A stretch of DNA of 64,000 nt from an uncultured Fibrobacter sp. (GCF_947305105.1 NZ_CAMZCS010000003.1:62001-126000), one strand, 5' to 3'; numbered from the stretch's first letter, positions 33,157 through 42,749 are shown. Notes: generated from the letters alone by a model not told the origin. A program made the numbers and translations.

Positions 33157-34302
33157 TTACTTGATCAATGCTTCTGTCAGCTTGCGGGCTTCGGCATCGG
33201 CTTCGAGCACCTGGTCAAGCGTGAGGTGCCCCGTCACGGTGGGGGCGCCGGCCATGATGGTTTCAACATGCTTCGGGATGTCGGTGAACTTGAGGTTGCC
33301 CTTGAGGAATGCGTCCACCAGCACTTCGTTTGCGGCATTCATCATCGCCGGCACGATACCGCCACGGCGGCCGGCTTCGAAAGCGAGGGCGAGACAGCGG
33401 AACTTGTTGAAGTCCGGCTCAAAGAAGGTGAGTTTCTGGAGCGTGGGCAGGTCGAGGCGCTTGGTCTCGAGCGGCAGACGGTCGGGCCATGTGAGCGCCA
33501 CTTGGATAGGAATGCGCATGTCGGGAGCGCCGAGCTGCGCCATCAGGGAACCGTCACGGAACTGCACCAGAGAATGCACCATCGACTGCGGATGCACCAC
33601 CACCTTGATCTGCTCGTACGGGATATGGAACAGGAAATGCGCTTCGAGCACTTCGAGGCCCTTGTTCATCATGGATGCGGAATCGATGGTAATCTTCTTG
33701 CCCATGCTCCACACCGGGTGATTGAGCGCATCGGCAACGGTGATGGATTCAAACTTCTCAATAGGCCATTCGCGGAATGGTCCACCGGAGGCCGTAATTT
33801 CAAGGAACTCCACTTCTTTTTCGGGGCGGCCGGAAAGGCACTGGAAAATGGCGCTATGTTCGGAATCAATCGGCGTAATGAAGGAATTCGGATTTTCGGC
33901 GAGTTTATCCCAAATGACCGGGCCCGCCATGACCATCGTCTCTTTGTTGGCGAGCGCCACATGTTTGCCATGTTCGATAGCGGTAATGGTCGGGAGGCAG
34001 CCCACGGCTCCCATCAGAGCGTTGATGATAATGTCGGCCTTCGGGTCGGCGGCCAGTTCGCAGAGACCGTCCATGCCGGCGAGCACAGGCATGCCGAGTT
34101 CTTTTTCGAGTTCCTTGGCGGCAGCTTCGTTGAACATGCACACGCGTTCCACCTTGAACTTGCGAACGAGTTCGGCGACCTTCGCCACGCTGCTGTTCGC
34201 GGCAACCGCATAAAGCTTAAAAATGTCAGAATGTTGCAAAATGACATCGACACTTGAAGTGCCGATAGAACCGGTTGCACCGAGAAGAACGACGTTTTTC
34301 AT
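33157..34302 (-). CDS. dxr: 1-deoxy-D-xylulose 5-phosphate reductoisomerase
   Basis: 381 aa, full length. NADPH site GATGSIGTSSVDVI at the N-terminus; metal/substrate motifs NKETMVMAG, DSEHSAIFQCL (about 150-160), ITASGGPFRE and TIDSASMMNKGLE. Second step of the MEP isoprenoid pathway, giving the precursors used by uppS. AGAGG before the start. In many genomes dxr follows frr-uppS-cdsA; here two lipoprotein genes lie between. Confidence 0.97.
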   Translation of the reverse strand: MKNVVLLGATGSIGTSSVDVILQHSDIFKLYAVAANSSVAKVAELVRKFKVERVCMFNEAAAKELEKELGMPVLAGMDGLCELAADPKADIIINALMGAVGCLPTITAIEHGKHVALANKETMVMAGPVIWDKLAENPNSFITPIDSEHSAIFQCLSGRPEKEVEFLEITASGGPFREWPIEKFESITVADALNHPVWSMGKKITIDSASMMNKGLEVLEAHFLFHIPYEQIKVVVHPQSMVHSLVQFRDGSLMAQLGAPDMRIPIQVALTWPDRLPLETKRLDLPTLQKLTFFEPDFNKFRCLALAFEAGRRGGIVPAMMNAANEVLVDAFLKGNLKFTDIPKHVETIMAGAPTVTGHLTLDQVLEADAEARKLTEALIK

Positions 34303-34424
34303 GATTAAAGCCTCTTTTTACCCAAAGATAGCATTATTTATTTCCAATTATTATAAAATTTTACATTCCAAACAAAAAATTCAATTTATATTAATATCAG
34401 GTTTTTGTGGTTTGGAGTCGCATT

Positions 34425-36407
34425 ATGCGGGTATATTCTTTATACGTCCTGGCTGCGTCCTTGTGCGCAGCCTGTGTTTTTTCGGGGTGCTCGGAATCGT
34501 CGGAAAGCGACGTTTCTGCACCGGAGCTCGGTTTATCGTCCAGCGCGGGCGATACAGAAAATCCCGAAGGCAAGTCCTCGGATCCTCAGGATTCTACAGG
34601 GTCTTCAGTCAGCAAGACATCTCCGGATGACTCTTCGCCTAGTTCTGCTGCGAATTCAAATGATTCCAGCAAGCCAAGCAGTACAGATAAAGTAAGCAAT
34701 TCGGCAAATAGTTCCGGAGGCACTTCTGCTACGCCTGGTGCCGATGCGACTTCGAGTGGTGGCGCCACTCAAACGACTTCGTCCAGTACAACCCCATTCA
34801 CTTACGTGGCACCGGCCAGCTTTGCCGATACGGTGAACGGAGTCGTATTCAATATGGTGTACGTGCCGGGGGGCACATACACGCGCGGCTGCGACAACTG
34901 CGCCGAACAAGACAAGATTTACGAGACCCCTTCGCACAAGGTGACGGTCAGCGATTATCACATTGCGCCGACCGAAGTGACCATTGCGCAGTGGAACGCC
35001 GTGATGGGCGGCAAGAAAAACGCTTGGGAATCGGAAAAGGCGCCTAAAATTGGCGTGAGCTGGTTCGATGCAAACGGTTTCGCCTGCAAGCTAGGCCAAC
35101 TTACGGGGCATCAATACCGGCTGTTGACGGATGCCGAATGGGAGTTCGCTGCACGTGGCGGCAAGGACGGTGTCGCCGACAAGTTCAAGTTCTCGGGCAG
35201 CAACACGGCCGATGATGTGGCATGGTATTCCGAGAACAGCGGAGGTAAGGCGCACGACGTGGCCACCAAGAATCCGAACAAACTCGGGCTCTATGATATG
35301 AGTGGAAATTCCTGGGAATGGGTGTACGACTGGCTCGTGGGCTATACCTCGGGCGACAAAGTGGACCCCGTTCAACTTACCGGATCGGGCAACAAGACAC
35401 GCCGCGGCGGCAGCTACGGCGAACCTGCTGAATTTGCCCGCGTAAGCCGCCGCGCCATCCGCAGCCGCGATGGCGCCGCCGACATGGGCTTTAGAATCGG
35501 CATGTCTAGCGAACTTCGGCCAGGGATGGTCAGCCCCTGCGAGGCGGCAAACCCTGCTGCGGCAGCTTGTCAGGGCGACAAAAACCGTGATTGCCGCCTG
35601 ATTACCGCTGCAGACGAAGCTTGGATTAGCGACGATTACACCGTAGTCATCGCCGATGACGGCAATGCGGCCGTCTCCGGCTTCCCGAACGTTTCGGGCC
35701 AGTGGTACACGCTCAACAACCGCAGTTTCAACGTGGTCACCAAGAGCGGCACCAAGACATACGCATACTATGTGTTCAGTCAGGACGAAATGACGATGAT
35801 TAGCGACGATGGCATTCCATACCGCCTGTACCGTCGCGCCATGAGCGAAGCGAAGAACAAGGTGACGCTCACGTCGGCCTCCAATCCAAAAACTTTGGCC
35901 GAACTGATTGCAGCCGTGGAACCCGAACGCCTCGTGACCGACGAACAACTCATGCACCCCGACACAAGCGTACGCGACCCGCGTATTGCCGCCGAAAGCG
36001 GATACACGTGGTTCTTCGACGGCCGTTGCTGCGGCGGTAACCACAAGTACCGTTTCCACTTGGACAAGAGCGGCGATGCTGAATTCGTGGTGATGGATTA
36101 TGACGACACCCACCATGAGAACATTCTTGCGAAGGGCCGCTGGTTCACCGTGGGCAACATCGGGCTCCACATCGTTTTGAACGGCAAATATTTCAACTAC
36201 CTCTACACCTCGGGCAAGCGCGACATGGGCTACAGCGAGTACATGCCGGCAGGGCCGATTTTCTGCCACATCTCGTTCCAGAGCTACGAACGCGGGGACT
36301 TCCGCATTTTCAACAAGACCGTGTTTGACGACAAAATCAAGCGCCCGCGTGGGTTCAACGGGGAAAACCCTGTTTACGAAGCGGGCGAATACCAGTGGGG
36401 CTCGTAA
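34425..36407 (+). CDS. SUMF1/FGE-type lipoprotein
   Basis: 660 aa. Lipoprotein signal ending VFSGC, a Ser/Thr/Pro-rich linker to about residue 130, then a formylglycine-generating-enzyme-like domain (FNMVYVPGGTYTRGCDNC, VTIAQWNAVMGG, YRLLTDAEWEFAARGG, MSGNSWEWVYDW, RRGGSYGEPAEFARVSRR). The catalytic Cys pair of true FGE is not obvious, so it is probably a structural or binding version. A C-terminal ~290-residue domain is not recognised. GGAG supports ATG 34425. The stop overlaps the next start by one base (TAATG). Confidence 0.8.
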   Translation: MRVYSLYVLAASLCAACVFSGCSESSESDVSAPELGLSSSAGDTENPEGKSSDPQDSTGSSVSKTSPDDSSPSSAANSNDSSKPSSTDKVSNSANSSGGTSATPGADATSSGGATQTTSSSTTPFTYVAPASFADTVNGVVFNMVYVPGGTYTRGCDNCAEQDKIYETPSHKVTVSDYHIAPTEVTIAQWNAVMGGKKNAWESEKAPKIGVSWFDANGFACKLGQLTGHQYRLLTDAEWEFAARGGKDGVADKFKFSGSNTADDVAWYSENSGGKAHDVATKNPNKLGLYDMSGNSWEWVYDWLVGYTSGDKVDPVQLTGSGNKTRRGGSYGEPAEFARVSRRAIRSRDGAADMGFRIGMSSELRPGMVSPCEAANPAAAACQGDKNRDCRLITAADEAWISDDYTVVIADDGNAAVSGFPNVSGQWYTLNNRSFNVVTKSGTKTYAYYVFSQDEMTMISDDGIPYRLYRRAMSEAKNKVTLTSASNPKTLAELIAAVEPERLVTDEQLMHPDTSVRDPRIAAESGYTWFFDGRCCGGNHKYRFHLDKSGDAEFVVMDYDDTHHENILAKGRWFTVGNIGLHIVLNGKYFNYLYTSGKRDMGYSEYMPAGPIFCHISFQSYERGDFRIFNKTVFDDKIKRPRGFNGENPVYEAGEYQWGS

Positions 36408-37573
36408 TGCGCAAATCCATGTTCGGCGCATCCCGTGCATTCCCGGCAGCCACAGCGCTTGCATTCTCGGCGCTGTTTGCTTTGCTCGCCGCTTGTGACG
36501 ATTCTTCGTCGTCTACTTCTGCAGGCGAAGAAAATCCGCCAACCTCTTCTGAATCTTCTGTCCAGCCGGAATCCGCGGCCGATCCGGCTGAATCTGCCAA
36601 TTCAACCGGTTCAGCGGAATCAACTGACTCAAAACCTGCCGATTCAGCCAGTTCTCCGTCTACGGAGTCGAGCTCTTCGGCAGCTACATCGCATGGCCAC
36701 GCTACATCGCATAGCCACAAAACGACTTCGTCGGCAAACGGGGAACCGGCTTCTTCCGCAGATCAAAAATCAAGCCCGTCAATGTCGTCGCCGGCATCTT
36801 CGTCCACACCGGCTCCTTCGTCTGCGGCGCCTACCACAGTAGTTAAACTCGACAAGGATGGCTTTGCGACGGTAGCCGATGTGTACCATAGCCTCGCCCC
36901 CACGGAAAAGGCCGTATTCATCATCCGCCATTCCGAACGCGAGGACGCCGTAACCATCGAAACGGAACTCACCGCGAACGGCATCAAGATGGCGCAAGAT
37001 TTGGGTGCAACGCTCAAGAGCGACGAGGAATTCAGCTACATCACCTCGGGATTTGTGCGCACAAACGAAACCGCGAACAACATTTCGAAAGGGCGCGGGG
37101 AAGCTAGCCTTCCGAAACTCATCACGAATTACGACATTACGGGCAACTGGTTCCTGAAAATCACGGCCGATGAACTCGCCCAATACGGAACCAATCTCGG
37201 AATGAGGGGTGGCTCCGTGGAACTCATGTCGCACTGGGCGTATGGCGAGCCGTATGCCGATGCACTCTATGAACTGGAGCCGCGCGCACAGGAATTTATG
37301 CAAACCGTCATCCTCAAGAACCTATCCAAATGGAAGCGCGTGAGCATCATGGTCTCGCACGACATCTTGGTGATGCCGCTTGCCGTGTTCGGCTCCGAGA
37401 AAAAGGTCGCCCTCAAGTATTACGAAGACTATCACTGGATAAACTATATCGCAGGCCTTGCCATTATCGCAGACGAACAGAACAACCTGCGCTACATTCC
37501 CGTTAAAGGGGCCGAGTCGGGCGTCATCGACTACCTCGCGATATATATGGAAGAATACAACAAGAAAAAGTAG
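36407..37573 (+). CDS. Histidine-phosphatase-family lipoprotein
   Basis: 388 aa. Lipobox LLAAC; Ser/Ala/Pro linker to about residue 145 with His-rich HGHATSHSH. The phosphatase domain has the RHG-like motif IIRHSERED, YITSGFVRTNETANN and the second catalytic His in MVSHDILVMPL. Histidine phosphatases remove phosphate from small substrates or proteins; a periplasmic or surface phosphate-scavenging role is possible. Translationally coupled to the SUMF1-like gene, so the two may form one surface complex. Confidence 0.8.
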   Translation: MRKSMFGASRAFPAATALAFSALFALLAACDDSSSSTSAGEENPPTSSESSVQPESAADPAESANSTGSAESTDSKPADSASSPSTESSSSAATSHGHATSHSHKTTSSANGEPASSADQKSSPSMSSPASSSTPAPSSAAPTTVVKLDKDGFATVADVYHSLAPTEKAVFIIRHSEREDAVTIETELTANGIKMAQDLGATLKSDEEFSYITSGFVRTNETANNISKGRGEASLPKLITNYDITGNWFLKITADELAQYGTNLGMRGGSVELMSHWAYGEPYADALYELEPRAQEFMQTVILKNLSKWKRVSIMVSHDILVMPLAVFGSEKKVALKYYEDYHWINYIAGLAIIADEQNNLRYIPVKGAESGVIDYLAIYMEEYNKKK

Positions 37574-37574
37574 C

Positions 37575-37610
37575 CAAAAAAATAGCCCCCTCCCCTAAAA
37601 AGGGAGGGGG
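37575..37610 (-). terminator. Terminator after cdsA
   Basis: CCCCCTCCC (37586-37594) pairs with GGGAGGGGG (37602-37610); on the minus strand the stem is followed by CTATTTTTTTGG. Confidence 0.8.
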
Positions 37611-37635
37611 TGAATCTGATTAAAAAGTAGGGTTG

Positions 37636-38511
37636 CTACGAAATTTTCTGCAAGAAATCCAGAACCAAGTAAAGAGTCGGAGCTGCAAGGAAGAACGAAT
37701 CAAAACGGTCGAGCACACCGCCATGACCGACGAAAATCGTGCCGGAATCCTTTGTCCCGCTCCAACGCTTGAGTGCGCTCATTAGCAGGTCGCCCGCTTG
37801 GCCGGCGGCTGCAATTAAAAATCCGAGAGCGATGCCCACCGGCAGTGTTATCTGCACATTGAAGCTGGCGAGGGCACCAGGTGCAAAATAGGCGACAAAG
37901 GCAATTGTGGTGATTGTCCCAGCAACCGAGCCTTCCCATGTTTTCTTGGGGCTGATGGACGGGGCAAATGCGTGCCTGCCGAACGGCCCTTTACCGGCCG
38001 CAAATTTTCCGAAAAAGTAAGCGACAGAATCGCAAATCCACATGGACAGGAGCACAAGCAAGAATGCATAGCAGTGCTCAAAACCTTGGCCAGAACCTAA
38101 AAGAAGGATGCTTGCTCCGCCCCACAATCCAAGATACAGCGGAGCTCCAAGGTGCAACACAAGCCAAGGGAAGAGACTGGCGATATCGACCTTCGCAAAG
38201 CCAATCGCTATATAAATACCGAGAATGAAAACGGCCGTGGGCCCCATGACTGCGGGGACAGCGGCACAACCGAAAAAGCCCCCTTTGGAGAATACCCACG
38301 CCAACATGAACGCCACCGCCGATGCCAGCGAAAGGTAACGCATGTCGGGCCCTTTGTACATCTTCCCGACCATCTTCGCCCATTCCCAAGCGCCGATGCC
38401 GCCCAGGAAGCACATCAAGAAAATTCGAGAGATGTCGTTGAACCAAATACAAAAAAGAGCGACGGGAATTGCCACCGCCGCAAATAGGAGGCGAACAGCC
38501 AAGTTATTCAT
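37636..38511 (-). CDS. cdsA: Phosphatidate cytidylyltransferase
   Basis: 291 aa with about eight membrane helices. The CdsA signature is near the C-terminus (APSISPKKTWEGSVAG and SALKRWSGTKDSG, then HGGVLDRFDS). Makes CDP-diacylglycerol from phosphatidate and CTP. Overlaps uppS by 8 bases; GGGAAGG stands upstream. Part of frr-uppS-cdsA. Confidence 0.93.
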   Translation of the reverse strand: MNNLAVRLLFAAVAIPVALFCIWFNDISRIFLMCFLGGIGAWEWAKMVGKMYKGPDMRYLSLASAVAFMLAWVFSKGGFFGCAAVPAVMGPTAVFILGIYIAIGFAKVDIASLFPWLVLHLGAPLYLGLWGGASILLLGSGQGFEHCYAFLLVLLSMWICDSVAYFFGKFAAGKGPFGRHAFAPSISPKKTWEGSVAGTITTIAFVAYFAPGALASFNVQITLPVGIALGFLIAAAGQAGDLLMSALKRWSGTKDSGTIFVGHGGVLDRFDSFFLAAPTLYLVLDFLQKIS

Positions 38512-39214
38512 CAAGAACCTTCCCAAATCTACGCTGGCGGGTTTTGTAGAACTCGACAGCCTTCAAAAATTCGTCTTGAGTAAAATCAGGCCACAGCGTT
38601 TCGGTTACATAAAATTCGCTGTAGGCCGCCTGCCAAAGTAGGTAGTTCGAAAGCCTGAACTCTCCACCCGTGCGGATGACCAAATCCGGGTCGGGAGCGC
38701 CTTTCAGGTACAAGTTTTTTGCAAACAAGTTTTCGTCAATGTCTTCGGGGCGGAGCGTCCCTGCTGCAACCTGTTCTGCGATAGATCTTGTTGCATCTAC
38801 AATTTCTTGCCTGCCACCATAAGAAATGGCGAGGTTCAGTTGCATGCCCGTATTACCTGCGGTCTTGTCTATAGCAGACTGGAGAGATGCACGCGGCTTT
38901 TCGGGGAGGCGTTCCATATTGCCGATGACCTTGAGCTTCACGTTCTTTTCCATGAGGTCGGGGATTTCCTTTACCACCATTTCTATAAGGAGGTTCATCA
39001 GGTAATCCACTTCCTTGGAAGGGCGGCCCCAGTTCTCGGAACTGAATACATAGAGCGTCATGTGCTCCAGTTTCAAATTCACGCCGACTTCTACCGCGTC
39101 GATTGTCGCCTGGGTCCCCTTGCGGTGGCCCAGGAATCGCTCAAGACCGCGGCTGCGGGCCCAACGCCCATTGCCGTCCATGATGATGGCGACATGTCTA
39201 AGCTGATTTGCCAC
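38504..39214 (-). CDS. uppS: Undecaprenyl diphosphate synthase
   Basis: 236 aa from GTG 39214. Motifs: HVAIIMDGNGRWA (catalytic Asp), GHRKGTQA, LYVFSSENWGRP, LNLAISYGGRQE and DLVIRTGGEFRLSNYL. Builds C55 lipid carrier from IPP. Longer reading to 39496 would enter frr and lacks family homology, so GTG is chosen. Stop overlaps cdsA. Confidence 0.95.
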   Translation of the reverse strand: MANQLRHVAIIMDGNGRWARSRGLERFLGHRKGTQATIDAVEVGVNLKLEHMTLYVFSSENWGRPSKEVDYLMNLLIEMVVKEIPDLMEKNVKLKVIGNMERLPEKPRASLQSAIDKTAGNTGMQLNLAISYGGRQEIVDATRSIAEQVAAGTLRPEDIDENLFAKNLYLKGAPDPDLVIRTGGEFRLSNYLLWQAAYSEFYVTETLWPDFTQDEFLKAVEFYKTRQRRFGKVLDE

Positions 39215-39227
39215 AGCAAACCCCGGA

Positions 39228-39761
39228 CTACACCTTGAGGATGTCCGCTTCCTTTTCGGCAAGCAGACGATCGATTTCGGCGATAGCCTTGTCGGTTGCC
39301 TTTTGGACTTCGTCCTGTTGCTTCTTGACTTCGTCTTCCGGCAGTTCCTTGTTCTTCTTGAGAGCGTCGTTGGCATCGCGGCGGATGTTGCGGATAGCCA
39401 CGCGGCCTTCTTCGGCATGCTTGCGGGCGAGCTTTGCAAGTTCCTGACGGCGTTCAGTCGTAAGAATCGGGAGCGACACGCGGATGCAGTTACCATCTTT
39501 CATCGGGGTAAGGCCGATGTTTGCGGCGAGAATTGCCTTCTCGATCGGGTCGACCATGGTCTTTTCCCATGGGGAGACGAGCAACATGCGCGGTTCGGGA
39601 ACAGAAACTTTTGCCACCTGTGAAATCGGGGTGGGCGTGCCGTAGTAGTCGATGCGCACATCGTTGAGGATGGCGGGCGATGCCTGGCCGGCACGGATCT
39701 TGGAAAATTCACGTTCGGTGGCCTCGATGGCCTTGTCCATTTTTTCTGTATATTCAGCCAT
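39228..39761 (-). CDS. frr: Ribosome recycling factor
   Basis: 177 aa. EREFSKIRAGQASPAILNDV, YYGTPTPISQVAKVSVPEPR and LPILTTERRQELAKLARKHAE mark RRF. Releases ribosomes after termination with EF-G. No ribosome site; the leader on the minus strand carries a copy of the AACCACTGTCTACC repeat (39770-39788). A TATATT -10 lies at 39814-39809. Confidence 0.95.
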   Translation of the reverse strand: MAEYTEKMDKAIEATEREFSKIRAGQASPAILNDVRIDYYGTPTPISQVAKVSVPEPRMLLVSPWEKTMVDPIEKAILAANIGLTPMKDGNCIRVSLPILTTERRQELAKLARKHAEEGRVAIRNIRRDANDALKKNKELPEDEVKKQQDEVQKATDKAIAEIDRLLAEKEADILKV

Positions 39762-39910
39762 AATTATTAGTTGGTAGACAGTGGTTTAAGGTTAATCTTA
39801 CATTTGGAAATATAGGTAAAAAATTATCGTGGGGGTACAAAAAATCCAAGAAAGTCCAAAGAATCAATCACAGGAAAAGATGTATATTAAAGCAAAATTT
39901 ATCCCACGCC

Positions 39911-41299
39911 ATGTCCTCCCGTACCTACGCTGCCATAGACCTTAAATCCTTCTTTGCTTCGGTGGAATGTATCCTTCGGGGGTTGGACCCGCTTACGGCG
40001 AAACTCGTGGTGGCTGACGAAAGCCGTACCGAGAAGACGATTTGCCTTGCGGTGACGCCTGCGCTCAAGGCCTACGGAATTCCGGGGCGTGCGCGCCTTT
40101 TCGAGGTGAACCAGAAGGTGCGCGAGGTGGAACGCCGTACGGGCGAGAAGGTCGAGTTTTTGATTGCGAAACCGCAGATGGCGAAGTACGTGGAGTATTC
40201 CACGAAGGTCTACAATGTTTACCTGAAGTACGTGAGTGCCGAGGATATCCACGCCTATTCCATTGACGAATGTTTCTTGGATTTGACGCGTTACCTCAAG
40301 TTGTACAAGAAGCCTGCGCGTGAACTGGTGAAGACGATTATCCAGGACGTGTTCACGACCACGGGAATTACGGCGACGGGCGGAATCGGCACGAACCTTT
40401 ACCTGTGCAAGATTGCGATGGACGTGATGGCAAAGCATGTGGAAGCCGACGAAGACGGCGTGCGCATCGCGGAACTCGACGAGATGAGCTACCGCAAACA
40501 GTTGTGGTCGCATCGCCCGATTACGAGTTTTTGGCAGGTTGGCCGAGGCATTGCGGAGCGATTGGAAAAATGTTATTTGAACGGGGGGCGCGGAATCCGC
40601 ACGATGGGCGATATCGCCCGTGTGAGCGTCAAGAATCCTGAGGGCCTGTACAAGCTTTTCGGCGTGAATGCGGAACTGTTGATTGACCATGCGTGGGGTT
40701 ACGAGCCTTGCACCATTGCCGACATCAAGAAGGCGAAACCGCGTAGCCAAAGCACGGGCGAGGGCCAGGTGCTGCAAGACCCGTACAGCTTCGAGAAGGC
40801 GCGTCTCGTGGTGCGCGAAATGGTCGATACGGTGTCGATGACGCTGGTATCGCACGACCTGGTGACGAATGCCATGGTGTTGACCGTCGGTTACGACCGC
40901 GAGAATGTAGACAAGGGAATTTACCATGGCGAGACGGTGCAGGATTTTTACGGGCGGACAATCCCGAAGCCTGCGCATGGGACGGCAAATATCGGCTACT
41001 ATACGAGTTCGCAGACTGTGATGGCAGAAGCGGTGATGAAGCTTTTCGACCGCATCGTGGACCCGAAATTGACAGTGCGCCGCTTGAACCTTGTGGCAGC
41101 GGACATCGTGGATGCAAGTTACGAGCAGTACGACCTGTTTACCGATGTGCAGAAACAGCAACGCGAAAAGAAGCGCCTGAAGGCAGAACTCCTTATCAAG
41201 AAGCGTTTTGGCAAGAACGCCATCGTGAAGGGCATGGATTTGCAGGAAGGAGCCACGACCATCGAGAGGAATGGACAAATCGGAGGGCATCGTGCTTGA
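39911..41299 (+). CDS. Y-family DNA polymerase (UvrX/ImpB-like)
   Basis: 462 aa. Catalytic motifs: AIDLKSFFASVE (D near 9, E near 18) and YSIDECFLDLT (about 116-126). HhH domain with IGTNLYLCKIAMDVMAKH and WQVGRGIAERLEK. Closest in layout to Gram-positive UvrX-type enzymes rather than DinB; it is followed by a YolD-like gene, the usual partner in that group. Error-prone bypass of DNA lesions. No ribosome site; a TATATT is at about 39882. Confidence 0.85.
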   Translation: MSSRTYAAIDLKSFFASVECILRGLDPLTAKLVVADESRTEKTICLAVTPALKAYGIPGRARLFEVNQKVREVERRTGEKVEFLIAKPQMAKYVEYSTKVYNVYLKYVSAEDIHAYSIDECFLDLTRYLKLYKKPARELVKTIIQDVFTTTGITATGGIGTNLYLCKIAMDVMAKHVEADEDGVRIAELDEMSYRKQLWSHRPITSFWQVGRGIAERLEKCYLNGGRGIRTMGDIARVSVKNPEGLYKLFGVNAELLIDHAWGYEPCTIADIKKAKPRSQSTGEGQVLQDPYSFEKARLVVREMVDTVSMTLVSHDLVTNAMVLTVGYDRENVDKGIYHGETVQDFYGRTIPKPAHGTANIGYYTSSQTVMAEAVMKLFDRIVDPKLTVRRLNLVAADIVDASYEQYDLFTDVQKQQREKKRLKAELLIKKRFGKNAIVKGMDLQEGATTIERNGQIGGHRA

Positions 41300-41303
41300 A
41301 AGA

Positions 41304-41450
41304 GTGTTTAGTGGTTGGTGGTTAGTGGTTAGGAAAAATATTTCTTCCATAGATTTGTATAATTCCTAATCATCAACCACTGTTTACTAACCACTGTTTA
41401 CTAACCACTGTTTACCAACCACTGTTTACCAACCACTGTTTACCAACCAC
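41304..41450. repeat. AACCACTGTTTAC tandem repeat with inverted copies
   Basis: 41375-41444 is five copies of a 14-base unit AACCACTGTTTAC(T/C), plus a partial sixth. 41304-41333 holds the reverse complement in degenerate form (TTTAGTGGTTGGTGGTTAGTGG), so a long hairpin could form between the polymerase and YolD-like genes. Related units occur at 39770, 53228 and 53948. Confidence 0.9.
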
Positions 41451-41456
41451 TTCTCT

Positions 41457-41672
41457 ATGCCTCAGGACGTTTATAAAGACATCATCAATTTGCCGTACCC
41501 GCGGGATGATTGGAACTTCCTCATGAAGCATCCGCGCATGAGCATGGAAGACCGTGCGAAGATTTTCCACCCGTTTGCGGCGCTTCGTGGGCATGCAGAA
41601 GCGCTCGATGCGACGGCTGAACGCAAGCAGAATGCCGTTGAGAACGAATTTACCTTGGACGAGAATTACTAA
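41457..41672 (+). CDS. YolD-like small protein
   Basis: 71 aa. PRDDWNFLMKHPRMSMEDRA and IFHPFAALRGHAEAL match the YolD-like family, which accompanies UvrX/UmuC-type polymerases. Probably co-transcribed with the polymerase in spite of the repeats between them. The repeat itself reaches to the start, so no normal ribosome site is seen. Confidence 0.75.
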   Translation: MPQDVYKDIINLPYPRDDWNFLMKHPRMSMEDRAKIFHPFAALRGHAEALDATAERKQNAVENEFTLDENY

Positions 41673-41705
41673 ATTGATTTTGTCAAACCTTAACCCGAGG
41701 TGACT

Positions 41706-42011
41706 ATGAGTATTGATGAAGAACGTTTCCGCGAACTCCAGCTCAAGGACCAGGAACACGATGCGCGCCTGGACAAGCAGAAGGCAAGGGACGATGAACA
41801 GGAATTCAAGCTCAGAGTCCAGGTGGCGAAGGATGCCGAGCACGATTTTCGACTGAATTCCGTAGATGTAAAGAATGTGGAACAGGACACGGAGCTGCGT
41901 CGCCAGCGCGTGAAGGACAACGAACATGATTCCCGCCTGGACCGTTTGGAAAAACTCTGCGCCGATTTGGCGGCACGCGTTGCGGCTCTGGAATCGCAGG
42001 TGAACAAGTAG
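41706..42011 (+). CDS. Coiled-coil protein with DxEHDxRL repeats
   Basis: 101 aa, highly charged. Heptad-like repeats KDQEHDARLDKQ, KDAEHDFRLNSV, KDNEHDSRLDRL (spacing irregular, roughly 20-40 residues) and a C-terminal Leu/Ala coiled coil. GAGG supports the ATG at 41706. Function unknown; possibly an accessory of the polymerase/YolD pair. Confidence 0.6.
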   Translation: MSIDEERFRELQLKDQEHDARLDKQKARDDEQEFKLRVQVAKDAEHDFRLNSVDVKNVEQDTELRRQRVKDNEHDSRLDRLEKLCADLAARVAALESQVNK

Positions 42012-42043
42012 AACATTCAATTCTGGTTAATTGGAGTTATAAA

Positions 42044-42745
42044 ATGGGTATTCTCAAAAGTTTTTGCAAGGCCTTGCCCTTGGCCGTGCTGGTTGGTTCT
42101 GTATCGTTTGCTTTCGCCGAAGACGAATGTAAGGATGCAAGTTTTGGCAAGATGGTACGAACGAACAACAAGTACATCGTGTGCGATCCGGAATTGAATG
42201 CTTGGCGTGATGCGTCAATGACGGAAGCCTCCATCCAGAAATCATGTACGAAAAAGAATCTGAATGAAAAGGTCTCTCTCAAGAATATTTCTCTGGTGTG
42301 TTCGGATGACGGCTGGGAAGGTACTTTCGTGGATAGCCGCGACAACCGCAAGTACGCAGTCACGGTTATTGACCAACAGATTTGGATGAAGGAAAACTTG
42401 GATTACGAGAAGATGTTCGGCATCAACTGCAAACAGTGCGATGGCTACCACATTTACGACTTTGGCGATGCCCAGAAGGTTTGCCCGAAGGGTTGGCGCC
42501 TCCCGAGCATTGATGAATGGGATTTTATCTCGAAGAACGGCGGAATCATGAACGTTGCAACCACTGGTGCGTTCTGGAGCTCTACGAAAGTCAAGGAATC
42601 TACCGCTATCAAGCAAGGCTATGCCGCCGACATCCGCTGGAAATGGGTGGATGGCGAGGTCGACAAGGTGCAGAAGTTCTTCGTGCTGCAGCAACCGCTC
42701 CCGCGTAAAAACGGTTACCCTGTGCGTTGCATGACGGACAAGTAA
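42044..42745 (+). CDS. FISUMP-domain secreted protein 1
   Basis: 233 aa. Signal peptide (LPLAVLVGSVSFAFAEDE). The C-terminal ~140 residues match the Fibrobacter major-paralogue domain: QQIWMKENLDY, KVCPKGWRLPSIDEWD, GAFWSSTK, YPVRCMTD. These domains are expanded in Fibrobacter and thought to bind surface or substrate components; the function is not settled. GGAG precedes the start. Operon with the next gene (4-base gap). Confidence 0.85.
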   Translation: MGILKSFCKALPLAVLVGSVSFAFAEDECKDASFGKMVRTNNKYIVCDPELNAWRDASMTEASIQKSCTKKNLNEKVSLKNISLVCSDDGWEGTFVDSRDNRKYAVTVIDQQIWMKENLDYEKMFGINCKQCDGYHIYDFGDAQKVCPKGWRLPSIDEWDFISKNGGIMNVATTGAFWSSTKVKESTAIKQGYAADIRWKWVDGEVDKVQKFFVLQQPLPRKNGYPVRCMTDK

Positions 42746-42749
42746 TCCT

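Noticed and set aside
39215-39496. Upstream extension of uppS to 39496
   Set aside because: The added residues are frr read in another frame; family homology starts at the GTG at 39214.
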